This document shows positions 45,990 through 54,852 of a DNA stretch of 64,000 nt, one piece after another. Origin of the DNA: Paraburkholderia phytofirmans OLGA172 (GTDB lineage Bacteria; Pseudomonadota; Gammaproteobacteria; Burkholderiales; Burkholderiaceae). The notes beneath the pieces were generated by a model. It searched no databases, was not told the origin of the DNA, and saw only the letters and a program-made list of their open reading frames with translations. The stretch is taken from the NCBI RefSeq assembly GCF_001634365.1, contig NZ_CP014579.1, positions 620,001-684,000 on the forward strand, read 5' to 3'. Numbering within the stretch: the stretch's first letter is position 1; each line of letters opens with the position of its first letter. The translations under genes were made by a program, and so were the position numbers.

Positions 45990-46229
45990 ATGGACCGTTA
46001 TTTATTGATGATTTCAGGGAGGGTGGGTCCCGGCGCGCACGCGGGATCACTTGCGCTGCGCGTGCTGCGAACGGTGGCAAAGCCCCGCACAGCAGGCATC
46101 AATCTCGTCCAACTCGTGCGCGGTACCGAGTTGAACGAGCCGACTCCCGATCCGGCTCGCGCTCATCGCAGAATGCGTGGTCGAGCAGTATTCTCTTGCG
46201 CTTGATCACCGAGTACGCTCGGGTGGTTA
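45990..46229 (+). pseudogene. Broken iclR gene (N-terminal DNA-binding part only)
   Basis: The frame reads LALRVLRTVAKPRTAGINLV followed by QLVRGTELNEPT, very like the helix-turn-helix of the IclR protein at 17756. After LNEPT a frameshift occurs, and the other frame continues RLALIAECVVEQYSLALDHR to a stop. The effector domain is absent. I infer that this was the divergent local regulator of the 40221-45813 operon and has been truncated. Confidence 0.75.
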
Positions 46230-47246
46230 GCTCCGTTTGATCCGGTGCGCTGGCTTGGTGTCGGACAAGTCGCGGCGAAATGCGCCCGGGCTGGTTCCAG
46301 TCCATTTGCGAAAGGCTCGATGAAACGCGCTCGGTTCTGTGAAGCCAACTTCGCTCGCAATGTCGGCCACGCTGAGTCCGCGCTCCCGGAGTAGTGATTG
46401 CGCCAGCGTGCTTCGCATCTCTTCCTTGATGGAGGCAAAGCTCTGGCCTTCGCTGCGCAGACGTCGACGCAACGTCGCGGGCGTCATGCGTAATTGTCGG
46501 GCCAGTGTGTCGAAGTCCGGCCACTCCGCCAGAGGCACGCTCTTCAGGTGTGAGCGCATTTTCGTCACCCACCTGGTGTCGTGGTTATAGCGTACGAGTA
46601 GATTGCTGGGTGCGCTTCGCAGAAAGGTCTTCAGCGCCTGCTCGGAACGAATCGTTGGCAGGTCGAGATAGGCGGCGTCAAAGGCAAGACAACTGTCCGG
46701 TTGATCAAAGTGCACAGGCACACCGAAGAATTGATGATAATCGGCACGGTGGTCAGGGCTCGAACACGCGAAATCGATGCGTTGCAGCGGGATGCGCCGG
46801 CCAATCAGCCAGCAGGCCAGACCCAGCAGAATCAGCCAGAACGTCCGATAGGCAAAGGCCGGGTACGGAGTGCCTTCTCCAGCGAGAACGATCTGCGCCT
46901 GACCGTCCGTGACAATGAGCTCACCACGTGGGTCGTCGAGCACAACCCGCAGGAATTGAAGCGCGCGGCGTAACGCTTGGCGGAGCGTTTCCGCGTGCAG
47001 TACCACTTGGGCCAGCAGCGTGAAGCTGCCGCGCCGCATCGGGCGCGCGGACAAGCCGAAGAATTCATCGTCGGACGCGTCGGCGATCGCAAGCCAGAGC
47101 CGACCGTACTCCTGCGTCGTTACGGATTCATACACCGTGGTCGGCAGGCCTGCTGCCCGTAATACCGGCTCCACGGCAAATCCTTGCCGACGCAGACACG
47201 CGAGAGCGTCATCGACAAAACCCGGCGAGATCATCTGCGGCTCCAT
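46227..47246 (-). CDS. AraC family regulator (arabinose-binding-like N-domain)
   Basis: The 339-residue protein has an N-terminal AraC-type ligand domain of the kind found in ArgR/OruR-like regulators. The C-terminal HTH_18 covers about residues 235-325, with RLRSEGQSFASIKEEMRSTL, LSVADIASEVGFTEPSAFHR and FRKWTGTSPGAFRR. It is divergent from the SDR-thiolase pair at 47745-49721 and probably controls it. It overlaps the 3' end of the broken iclR by a few bases. Confidence 0.9.
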   Translation of the reverse strand: MEPQMISPGFVDDALACLRRQGFAVEPVLRAAGLPTTVYESVTTQEYGRLWLAIADASDDEFFGLSARPMRRGSFTLLAQVVLHAETLRQALRRALQFLRVVLDDPRGELIVTDGQAQIVLAGEGTPYPAFAYRTFWLILLGLACWLIGRRIPLQRIDFACSSPDHRADYHQFFGVPVHFDQPDSCLAFDAAYLDLPTIRSEQALKTFLRSAPSNLLVRYNHDTRWVTKMRSHLKSVPLAEWPDFDTLARQLRMTPATLRRRLRSEGQSFASIKEEMRSTLAQSLLRERGLSVADIASEVGFTEPSAFHRAFRKWTGTSPGAFRRDLSDTKPAHRIKRS

Positions 47247-47744
47247 TTGGTGGTCTCCTCATATGGTAAATCCAATCAAAATTCTAGGTTCTATTTGTCA
47301 TTGATTGCAATGTTCGAACTGCCGATCATTGGAAGCAAATCTGTCGTAGCCATGTGGATTCCGGCCGAAATGGAAAGAAGGAGCACCCATGCCAGCAGCA
47401 GCCATCAGTCGGTCGATACAGGTATATGCCGACGCCGTCGCCCGCGCCCGCATTGGGGCTGAAGTTGCGCATCTGCACGGTGACGTCGATCGCGGGTTGA
47501 ACGGGTGCGTCGAATGTGGCGACAGGTCTGTAACCACGGACACGACGGCCTTCGACCCGGCCGCTGTCAACAGACAGCATCGCAGCTTCAGTTTCGCGCG
47601 GATATGGGCGCTCCCGGTGCGGGCCTATCGACGAGCGCTCGAATTAGGCGGCTCGCTGCCGTCGACCCTGAGCGGCACGCGCCGGCATCCTTCTGCGCAA
47701 CATGGAAACCGACAGGGCATCAGACACTTAAGAGGGCGGAGCGA
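47247..47744. promoter_or_regulatory. Divergent promoter region between araC and the SDR gene
   Basis: About 500 bp contains an AT-rich part near 47260-47310 that should include the araC promoter. The GC-rich remainder has open frames on both strands, none with a recognisable domain. A frame reading into the SDR gene from 47505 is an upstream extension and not part of the protein. Confidence 0.45.
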
Positions 47745-48512
47745 ATGAACATCACAAATCGGGTATTTCTCATCACTGGAGCGGGTTCAGGCCTCGGTGC
47801 TGCTGTGGCACGCATGGTTGTGGCGCAGCGCGGCAAAGCGATGCTGCTCGACGTCAACGCTGAAGCGGTTGGGGCGCTGGCGCGTGAACTTGGCGCTGCG
47901 GCGCGCTTCCAGACGGCAGATGTAACTAGCGAGACCGACGGCCAGGCCGCAGTCGCCGCCGCGCTGGACGCATTCGGCCGCATCGATGGCCTTGTCAACT
48001 GCGCGGGCGTTGCGCCGGGCGAGAAGGTAGTCGGCCGCGAGGGACCGCACGGTCTTGCCAGCTTCGCACGCGCGGTCTCGATCAATCTGGTCGGCACATT
48101 CAACATGATCCGGCTCGCTGCTGACGCCATGTCGAAGCAGGAAGTAGATGAGGACGGCGGACGCGGCGTGATCGTCAACACCGCGTCGATCGCGGCGTTC
48201 GACGGACAGATAGGGCAGGCCGCTTATGCCGCGTCTAAAAGCGGCGTGGTTGGACTAACGCTGCCGGTGGCGCGTGAACTGGCTCGTTTCGGTATCCGGG
48301 TGGTGACTATCGCGCCGGGGATCTTCGCGACACCGATGATGTCGGCGATGCCTCAGGACGTACAGGATTCGCTCGGCAAGGGCGTGCCGTTCCCGTCGCG
48401 TCTCGGGCGGCCGGAGGAATTTGCGGCGCTGGTACGCCATATCGCCGAGAACCCGATGTTAAACGGCGAAGTGATTCGTCTCGATGGCGCGTTGCGCATG
48501 GCTCCGCGTTGA
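47745..48512 (+). CDS. SDR family 3-hydroxyacyl-CoA dehydrogenase (HSD10-like)
   Basis: The 255-residue enzyme has TGAGSGLG at about residues 11-18, [14 protein letters not shown], catalytic Ser in NTASIAAF and YAASK. It ends [16 protein letters not shown], a tail typical of type II 3-hydroxyacyl-CoA dehydrogenases (HSD17B10 relatives). It would oxidise 3-hydroxyacyl-CoA with NAD. It lies 21 bp before a thiolase gene, which fits successive beta-oxidation steps. GGAG lies five bases before the ATG at 47745. A related SDR lies at 52784-53548. Confidence 0.9.
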   Translation: MNITNRVFLITGAGSGLGAAVARMVVAQRGKAMLLDVNAEAVGALARELGAAARFQTADVTSETDGQAAVAAALDAFGRIDGLVNCAGVAPGEKVVGREGPHGLASFARAVSINLVGTFNMIRLAADAMSKQEVDEDGGRGVIVNTASIAAFDGQIGQAAYAASKSGVVGLTLPVARELARFGIRVVTIAPGIFATPMMSAMPQDVQDSLGKGVPFPSRLGRPEEFAALVRHIAENPMLNGEVIRLDGALRMAPR

Positions 48513-48533
48513 CTTACTGGAGGTAAAGGAATT

Positions 48534-49721
48534 ATGACGACAAACGATCCGATTGTTATTGTTGGAGCGGCACGCACGCCGATGGGCGGATTTCAGGGTG
48601 ACTTGGCGGCCGCCAGCGCAAGCGAACTCGGTGCGGTATCGATTCGCGCCGCAGCCGAACGCGCTGGCGTGTCGGCGGAGCAGATCGACGAAATCATCTT
48701 CGGCTGCGTGCTGCCGGCGGGCCAGGGTCAGGCACCGGCGCGGCAGGCGGCGCTGAAGGCGGGGCTGCCGTTGTCGGCGGGCGCAACGACGGTCAACAAG
48801 ATGTGCGGTTCGGGCATGAAGGCGGTGATGCTGGCGCACGACCTGTTGCTGGCGGGCTCAGCGAACGTGATGGTCGCTGGTGGCATGGAGAGCATGACGC
48901 AGGCCCCGTATCTACTGCCCAAGGCGCGCGGTGGCTACCGTATGGGCCATGGGCAGGTGCTCGATCACATGTTCCTCGACGGGCTCGAGGACGCGTACGA
49001 CAAGGGCCGTCTGATGGGCGCGTTCGCCGAGGATTGCGCGGCAGCTTTCCAGTTCACGCGCGAGGCCCAGGACGCGTACGCTATAGCCTCGCTCACGCGT
49101 GCGCAACGTGCGATCGCCGACGGAAGCTTCAAGGAGGAGATTGCACCCGTGACCGTGCGTGCGGGCAAGACGGATACGGTGGTCGAGATCGACGAACAGC
49201 CGGGCAAAGCGAAGCTCGACAAGATCCCGATGCTCAAGCCGGCGTTTCGGGACGACGGCACGGTGACGGCGGCGAACTCGTCGTCGATTTCGGACGGTGC
49301 GGCAGCGCTTGTACTGATGCGTCGCTCTGAGGCCATTCGGCGCGGCTTGACGCCGATGGCTGTGATCGTCGGGCACGCTACACATGCTGACAAGCCCAGC
49401 CTCTTTGCCACGGCCCCGATCGGTGCGGTGCGCAAGCTGTCGGAGAAGACTGGCTGGAATCTGCGGGAGGTCGATCTGTTCGAGTTCAACGAAGCGTTCG
49501 CGGTGGCCGTGATGGCGGCGATGCGCGATCTCGATCTGCCGCACGACAAGGTCAACGTGAATGGCGGCGCCTGCGCGCTCGGGCATCCGATCGGCGCATC
49601 GGGGGCCCGCATTATCGTGACGCTGATTCACGCATTGCGCGCACGTGGGCTCAAACGCGGGATCGCAAGTCTATGTCTAGGCGGCGGTGAAGCTACCGCC
49701 ATCGCAATCGAAGCTCTATGA
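48534..49721 (+). CDS. Acetyl-CoA C-acyltransferase (thiolase)
   Basis: The 395-residue classical thiolase has the acyl-accepting cysteine in NKMCGSGMKAVM (about residue 89), NGGACALGHPIGASGARI with the catalytic histidine, and CLGGGEATA with the second cysteine near the C-terminus. It cleaves 3-ketoacyl-CoA with CoA, or runs in reverse as acetoacetyl-CoA synthase. GGAGGT precedes the ATG. It is operonic with the upstream HSD10-like dehydrogenase, together giving the last two beta-oxidation steps. Confidence 0.93.
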   Translation: MTTNDPIVIVGAARTPMGGFQGDLAAASASELGAVSIRAAAERAGVSAEQIDEIIFGCVLPAGQGQAPARQAALKAGLPLSAGATTVNKMCGSGMKAVMLAHDLLLAGSANVMVAGGMESMTQAPYLLPKARGGYRMGHGQVLDHMFLDGLEDAYDKGRLMGAFAEDCAAAFQFTREAQDAYAIASLTRAQRAIADGSFKEEIAPVTVRAGKTDTVVEIDEQPGKAKLDKIPMLKPAFRDDGTVTAANSSSISDGAAALVLMRRSEAIRRGLTPMAVIVGHATHADKPSLFATAPIGAVRKLSEKTGWNLREVDLFEFNEAFAVAVMAAMRDLDLPHDKVNVNGGACALGHPIGASGARIIVTLIHALRARGLKRGIASLCLGGGEATAIAIEAL

Positions 49722-49967
49722 CGTTGCATGCCTAGATGTCGCTGAGGCGTACCGGAGGCATTATCAGCTTGCGGGAGGGAATCGACGCCGCGCTGCAAAA
49801 ACATTCTATTGTCGATTGCCTAAGACGGGCCCAGGACGGCCGCAAATCCCGAGCCACGCCTCGCGATTTGCTTCCGCAGTTACATTGCCTGGGGACACTC
49901 CTCGTTGATCCAGAGATTCCGTCGTCAGTGCACTTAAAGGCGGGCAGGGAGTAGCAGGTAATCGGTT

Positions 49968-50001
49968 AGCTGTTACCGCATCGAGCGGTGCGGTAACAGC
50001 T
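49968..50001. terminator. Strong hairpin between convergent thiolase and lysR genes
   Basis: AGCTGTTACCGCA, an 8-base loop, and TGCGGTAACAGCT form a perfect 13-bp stem. It lies in the 325-bp gap between two convergent genes, so it is a probable bidirectional terminator, although neither side has a long T-run. The rest of that gap holds no supported gene. Confidence 0.55.
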
Positions 50002-50046
50002 CCCTCAATCTATAAAAATGCGCTATGCCAGTTCGGACCTCCCAGG

Positions 50047-50976
50047 TCATTCGGAACGGAGCTTCGCAACATCGACCTCAAGCCTCTTCGGCATTTCCTC
50101 GCGGAGAAAGTCGACCCACGTTCGAATCTTCGAGTCAAGAAACTCGCGGGAAAGATACATAGCATATATGTCCATTTCCTGAGACACGTACTCGGGCAGA
50201 ATGCGCGTCAGCTCTCCAGACGATAGGCCATCCATAGCCGTATAAATGGGAAGCAACCCAATCCCAATTCCGGTCTTCACCGCGACGACCATAGCGTCTG
50301 CTATGTTGACCTTGAATGTTGACGGCCCGAGTTCAATGTTCTCGATGTCGTCCGCTCGGTGCAATGTCCATAAGTTCGACCGAAAGACTGGCGATTCGAG
50401 CTGGAGACAAGTATGGCCTACAAGGTCCGCCGGGCATTGCGGGACACCGTGCTTCGCGAGATATTCCGGGGAAGCGCAAACAATACTGAACGCGGTTCCC
50501 AATCTCTGACAAATTAGACCGGAATCCTCCAGCCCAGTCGAAGCGACCAACGAAACGTCGTACCCCTCCTCGAGGAGGTCCGGTACACGCTGCGTTAGCG
50601 TAAGTTCAATCCTCACATCCGGATAGCGTTGTTGATACCGACCGATTGCCGGCACCACGTAGTGCTGACTGAAACTGCCCATAGCGTGCACCCGCAGTTT
50701 TCCCGCAGGACGGAAGATAGCATCCCGAGCTTCGACTTCCGCCTGATCTACTGCTTCAAGGATCTGCTCGCACCTTGAGAGAAAGCGTGCCCCGGTATCA
50801 GTCAGCGCTACCCGGCGCGTAGTCCGGTGTAACAAGCGGGCTTGGAGGTGTGCCTCCAGTTCAGCGACGGCCCGAGATGCGTGCCCCGTTGTGATATCCA
50901 TGCTTAATGCGGCGGCCGTAAAACCACCTGCGTCGACGACACGTGTGAACACGCGCATGCTGTGCAGTATGTCCAT
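50047..50976 (-). CDS. LysR family transcriptional regulator
   Basis: The 309-residue protein has a helix-turn-helix at FTAAALSMDITTGHASRAVA (about residues 19-38) and a LysR effector domain with GKLRVHAMGSFSQHYVVPAI. The sequence parallels the LysR at 10886-11839 along its length (LTLTQRVPDLLEEGYDVSLV against LTLSQRLPELYEGSTDVAIV). Its target is not evident. The nearest gene upstream on the same strand is a TetR gene that is likewise paralogous to the one at 9858. Confidence 0.9.
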   Translation of the reverse strand: MDILHSMRVFTRVVDAGGFTAAALSMDITTGHASRAVAELEAHLQARLLHRTTRRVALTDTGARFLSRCEQILEAVDQAEVEARDAIFRPAGKLRVHAMGSFSQHYVVPAIGRYQQRYPDVRIELTLTQRVPDLLEEGYDVSLVASTGLEDSGLICQRLGTAFSIVCASPEYLAKHGVPQCPADLVGHTCLQLESPVFRSNLWTLHRADDIENIELGPSTFKVNIADAMVVAVKTGIGIGLLPIYTAMDGLSSGELTRILPEYVSQEMDIYAMYLSREFLDSKIRTWVDFLREEMPKRLEVDVAKLRSE

Positions 50977-51617
50977 GTTGAATCCATCCCGTAGTTAAAA
51001 CTGCATCGATCCCAAACGCAGTTGAAGAGCGCTGACCCGGTTTCGCCAACTTTCCACTGAACTTGTCGCTAGTCTTCGTACCGCAGTCGCAGCCAGTCAG
51101 AGACGTTGACGGGAACCCGGCATCCGACCGACGGAAGAGGTCTCTCGGCGTTACAGTAAGCAAAGTACCGCGCCGGCAGCTCTGTCAACTTGTGTAGTAG
51201 ACGGTGGAGCAAGCAACGGCGACGGAAATGGCGCGTGCCGAGGTGCAGCCGGGAAGTGCGACTGCGAGCGCTTGATCGGAGCCGCGCTCAAACCACGGGT
51301 CGATGCGATTTCACGCCGGCGTGTCTTGAATTCCCCCCCATTTTCCGCCGCGGTCTTGAAGAGTTGAACGAACCGTCCTCCAAATCGAGAATAACAGGTA
51401 CCCATGGAGATGCAGGGCCGTGAGATCGAACGGCCCTTTGAGAATTCAATGCATGAGTTCGATGCTTAAGATTGCAGTGGGCGCGTTTCGGAGCCGTTTG
51501 GAAACGCGTGTCAAATTCCTCATACAAAAAGTTTGATTGTATCTTGTTGTGAATCTATCGATAGATAGATTTCGTGGCAAATGACTAAAAATTTCCCGCA
51601 GCGTTTCGGGGGCTGCG
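50977..51617. other. Spacer between lysR and tetR
   Basis: About 640 bp. The lysR promoter should lie in the first part. The stretch 51520-51600 is AT-rich and includes TCTATCGATAGATAGA. No frame has a recognisable domain, and I see no gene. Confidence 0.5.
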
Positions 51618-52184
51618 TTAGTTCACGATTCTCCACGCGCTCGCGACGTTTTCTAGGCGCGATCGTGTTTGAAACAACCGCCTCGCTAACGCGCTGCCCT
51701 GATATGCGGCGAAAAGAGTCCCTGCCGCACATTCAAACTTGCCGTTGACCGCTAGCGTACACTCATCGACGCCTTGTGTTAGCACCTTCGCCAGCCAGTT
51801 CTCATTGGCTTTAAAGAATGCCTGCACCGCATGCCATATGTTATCCGGCAGCGACTCTATATCTGCGGCGAGCATCCCGCACAGGCAGATACGATCACCG
51901 TCGCCAAGAACTTTGCCGAACTTCTTCGTGTACTTCGCCAGTTTTGCGTCGGTCGACAGCGATGCGTCGATCGAATAGATGTCGTTGAGCGCCTCTTTAC
52001 TGTACTCGCTGACTGCCACCAGCACCAAGTCATCTTTCGCCGGAAAGTAGTAGTGGATGCTCGAAGTCTTTACGCCAACCAGTTCAGACAGGTCACGATA
52101 GCTGAAACCGTTATAACCACGCATCATGATCACCGTCACAGCGTGGCAAACAACTTGCTCGCGTACGGTTAATGAAGTATTCAC
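51618..52184 (-). CDS. TetR/AcrR family regulator, paralogue of the 9858 gene
   Basis: The 188-residue protein shares RGYNGFSYRDLSELVGVKTS and IHYYFPAKDDLV with the TetR at 9858-10433. It also has the same ICLCGMLAAD and NENWLAKVL segments in the ligand domain. The N-terminal 40-50 residues form the DNA-binding domain. An inverted repeat TTCTAG...CTAGAA lies at 52200-52227, just upstream, and is a candidate autoregulatory operator. Its target is unknown. Confidence 0.9.
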   Translation of the reverse strand: MNTSLTVREQVVCHAVTVIMMRGYNGFSYRDLSELVGVKTSSIHYYFPAKDDLVLVAVSEYSKEALNDIYSIDASLSTDAKLAKYTKKFGKVLGDGDRICLCGMLAADIESLPDNIWHAVQAFFKANENWLAKVLTQGVDECTLAVNGKFECAAGTLFAAYQGSALARRLFQTRSRLENVASAWRIVN

Positions 52185-52783
52185 TTACGCAAAGTCATCT
52201 TCTAGTAGATCGATTGTCATGCTAGAAGTTCACGTCTCGGCGATTGCTCATTGACGTGTCGTTTTTTTCGCTGCTCGCAACGTGGTTGCTAAAAGCCGCA
52301 GTATTCAGCGTGCGCTCAACATGAGCGTAATGCACATATTACGCCTCGGTTTTTGGCGGGCGTGGTGGAAATTTGGTGCAGCGCTTTCTCAAGGTGCAGG
52401 GACCCTGCACCGATGGTGCAGAGAAACATGACACAGGTGCCTCCGAGTATGTTGACTTTGCCGCGATCGACAGTCATACGTCGCATGGCGGAGATCCCGC
52501 ACGTTGCTGACAGTGGAGAAGCTTAACACCGGTGAGTGCCGACAGGCCCACCGGGAAGCTGGCCGAGACAGGCGGCCGGCACACATCCCAGAACGATAGT
52601 TCGATGGTTGCTGGACCTTCCAGGCGCTGATGCTGGCGTACTGGGTAGCGGCCTTTACTGCGAAGGCGCCGAAATACGGCGTCGTGCTGCTGGAAAGACC
52701 TTTTGACGCAAGGAGGCGAACGAAGAAACGATCACTACGAAATCGATGGACATGGCCTGTCCGCTGACAACGAACCATTCGGC
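52185..52783. promoter_or_regulatory. tetR upstream region with GGTGCA repeats
   Basis: About 600 bp carries the tetR promoter region with TTCTAG/CTAGAA at 52200-52227. A palindrome GGTGCAGGGACCCTGCACC lies at 52393-52411, with extra TGGTGCAG copies at about 52371 and 52414. No coding frame is supported. Confidence 0.45.
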
Positions 52784-53548
52784 TTACTTGGCGGCCATAC
52801 GGATTGCGCCGTCGAGACGGATGACCTCGCCGTTCAGATATTCGTTCATGAGGATGTGCTCCACAAGAGCGGCGTACTCCACGGGCTTACCCAATCGGGA
52901 TGGAAACGGCACCGTTTTGCCCAGCGCGTCCTGTACTTCAGTGGGCATGCCGAGCAGCATAGGGGTTTCCATAATGCCTGGCGCTACTGTCATGACCCGG
53001 ATACCCCGTCGGGAGAGTTCCCGTGCGAGTGGCAACGTCATTGCTACAATGCCACCCTTGGAAGCCGCGTAGGCTGCCTGTCCCGCCTGTCCCTCAAACG
53101 CGGCCACCGAGGCTGTGCAGATGATGACCCCGCGCTCGCCGGAGGTCTCTTGCGGGCACGTGCTCATCACTTCCGCCGCAATTCGGATCATATTGAAACT
53201 GCCTACCAGGTTGATATGGATCGTTCGAGCGAAGGAATCCAATTTGTGGGTCCCCTGACGACCGATGACCTTTTCGGCGGGAGCAACACCTGCGCAATTG
53301 ACGAGTCCCCGGAGGAGCCCCATTTCCATGGCCACTGTGAAAGTTGCTTTGGCGCTGTGTTCGCTGGCGACATCCGTGACAACGAATCGGGCATTCGGCC
53401 CAAGCTCAGCGGCGATGGCCTTGCCGGCGTCGGCGTTGACGTCCGCCAGGACCACTTTCCCGCCCCGTTCGACGATCATTTTCGCTGTGGCCGCCCCGAG
53501 ACCGGAACCGGCCCCAGTTACTACAAACACGTTGTCTTTGATCTGCAT
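52784..53548 (-). CDS. SDR family 3-hydroxyacyl-CoA dehydrogenase (HSD10-like), second copy
   Basis: The 254-residue protein has [24 protein letters not shown], catalytic Ser in CTASVAAF and YAASK, and the tail [16 protein letters not shown]. It is similar along the entire length to the SDR at 47745, so the two are paralogues with related substrates. I chose the ATG at 53548 ([12 protein letters not shown]); the longer frame adds 60 residues without character. The ribosome-binding site is weak. Its upstream neighbour, the nitroreductase gene, is on the same strand 261 bp away. Confidence 0.88.
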   Translation of the reverse strand: MQIKDNVFVVTGAGSGLGAATAKMIVERGGKVVLADVNADAGKAIAAELGPNARFVVTDVASEHSAKATFTVAMEMGLLRGLVNCAGVAPAEKVIGRQGTHKLDSFARTIHINLVGSFNMIRIAAEVMSTCPQETSGERGVIICTASVAAFEGQAGQAAYAASKGGIVAMTLPLARELSRRGIRVMTVAPGIMETPMLLGMPTEVQDALGKTVPFPSRLGKPVEYAALVEHILMNEYLNGEVIRLDGAIRMAAK

Positions 53549-53809
53549 GTCCGATTTTCTTTCATGTGATGCTGCCGTTAACGCGTCGCTAGTCGAAGCA
53601 GCGTCGTCGTAATGAATGCGTGACAAGGGCGCCTTCAGCCAGCCCCAGATGCTGTTCTCCACGAGGCAAAACTGCAGACTCGCGAGGGCACAAGCAGTCC
53701 CGCAGCCCGGTGCGGTGGGGCTGTCCAATCGCTATTGAGTTAGGACGTCGTCCGCAGTGCGCGCGAGTGGTCCTCAACCGGTCCCGGTCCCGGTCCCGGT
53801 GACGCGCAG
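53549..53809. other. Spacer with hexanucleotide repeat
   Basis: This 261-bp gap before the SDR includes about four tandem copies of CGGTCC at 53779-53800. It probably contains the SDR promoter. No gene is supported. Confidence 0.45.
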
Positions 53810-54535
53810 CTAGTCTGAGTAAAACGTTGTGAACGAGCCAACCTCTGCTCTTTCCGTGACGAGGGTGTTCTCGATACATGAGGGATCCGCAAATCCAAGA
53901 CTCATGCCGACGACGAACATCTCATTCGTCTCCAGTCGGAGTTGATCGGCAATGACTTTGTGGTACTTCATGAATGCCGCCTGAGGGCATGTGCTCAAGC
54001 CATGGGCGCGTGCAGCGATCATGATGTTTTGCAGGAACATGCCGTAGTCGAGCAGGCTGCCCTGCTGCATAACGCGGTCGATTGTGAAGAGCAGGCCGAC
54101 GGGCGCGTCGAAGAATTGATAGTTGCGGCTGTGTTGGGCCTGCATTCGTTCCTTGTCGCCCTTTTCGATTCCAAGCAACCCATATAGCTCCCACCCCACA
54201 GCGCGTTTTCTTTCTAGGTATGGCGATATCCACTCACGCGGGTAATAGTCCCACTCGTCCGCGCATGTCTCGTCCAATGCCGAATCGTCATTAACCTGTT
54301 GAATCGCGGCACAGACGCGATCTTTGGCGTGACCCGTGACGACGTGTACTCGCCAGGGCTGGATGTTGACGCCCGTGGCAGCGAACCGCGCCACGTCCAA
54401 TATCGATTCCACCGTCTCTCGAGGTACGGGCGTGGGCAGAAACGCCCTCACGCTGCGACGTGACAGGATGGCCCATTCGATGGCCTTGCGAAGCGCATCG
54501 GCATCCATCGGCGGCGGTGTGTCACTTCTTTTCAT
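53810..54535 (-). CDS. Nitroreductase family flavoprotein
   Basis: The 241-residue protein starts with the FMN-binding signature SRRSVRAFLPTPVPRETVES and IQPWRVHVV. A later GLSTCPQAAF loop and a GLGF-like MSLGFADP follow. It is a cytoplasmic FMN-dependent NAD(P)H oxidoreductase; the substrate (nitroaromatic, quinone or enoate) cannot be told from sequence. GGGAGTG precedes the ATG. It is divergent from the acyl-CoA ligase gene at 54853. Confidence 0.9.
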   Translation of the reverse strand: MKRSDTPPPMDADALRKAIEWAILSRRSVRAFLPTPVPRETVESILDVARFAATGVNIQPWRVHVVTGHAKDRVCAAIQQVNDDSALDETCADEWDYYPREWISPYLERKRAVGWELYGLLGIEKGDKERMQAQHSRNYQFFDAPVGLLFTIDRVMQQGSLLDYGMFLQNIMIAARAHGLSTCPQAAFMKYHKVIADQLRLETNEMFVVGMSLGFADPSCIENTLVTERAEVGSFTTFYSD

Positions 54536-54852
54536 CGGTCACTCCCTCTGTCTCCAAGTTCGGCAAAGCCGAGCAACTCCCTTACTCGGCAGCATTGCTT
54601 TTGCGAGCAATATTAGCGGGGCGGAAAGAGATATGTTGTCTCGTACAAGACATTGTCTTGAACATGGCAATCAACACCAATAGCCGATCGCTTCAATAAA
54701 CCCACGAAGTGTCATCTTCGGGACAGTGCCTGGCTAGTGCAGCGTATAAACTTGATCCGGCATCGTAAGGTTCGATGCGATCCAATTCAGAGGTTGCACC
54801 TACACACCGCTTGTGTTCGGAAGACATTCACATACCGGCGAGGAGACATGAC
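54536..54852. promoter_or_regulatory. Divergent promoter region with CAAGACA palindrome
   Basis: About 317 bp lies between the nitroreductase and ligase genes. CAAGACATTGTCTTG at 54646-54660 is a perfect palindrome, and TGTCTCGTACAAGACA at 54637-54652 is an overlapping second repeat. These are candidate operators for one of the nearby regulators, such as the Crp/Fnr protein at 56648. Confidence 0.5.
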
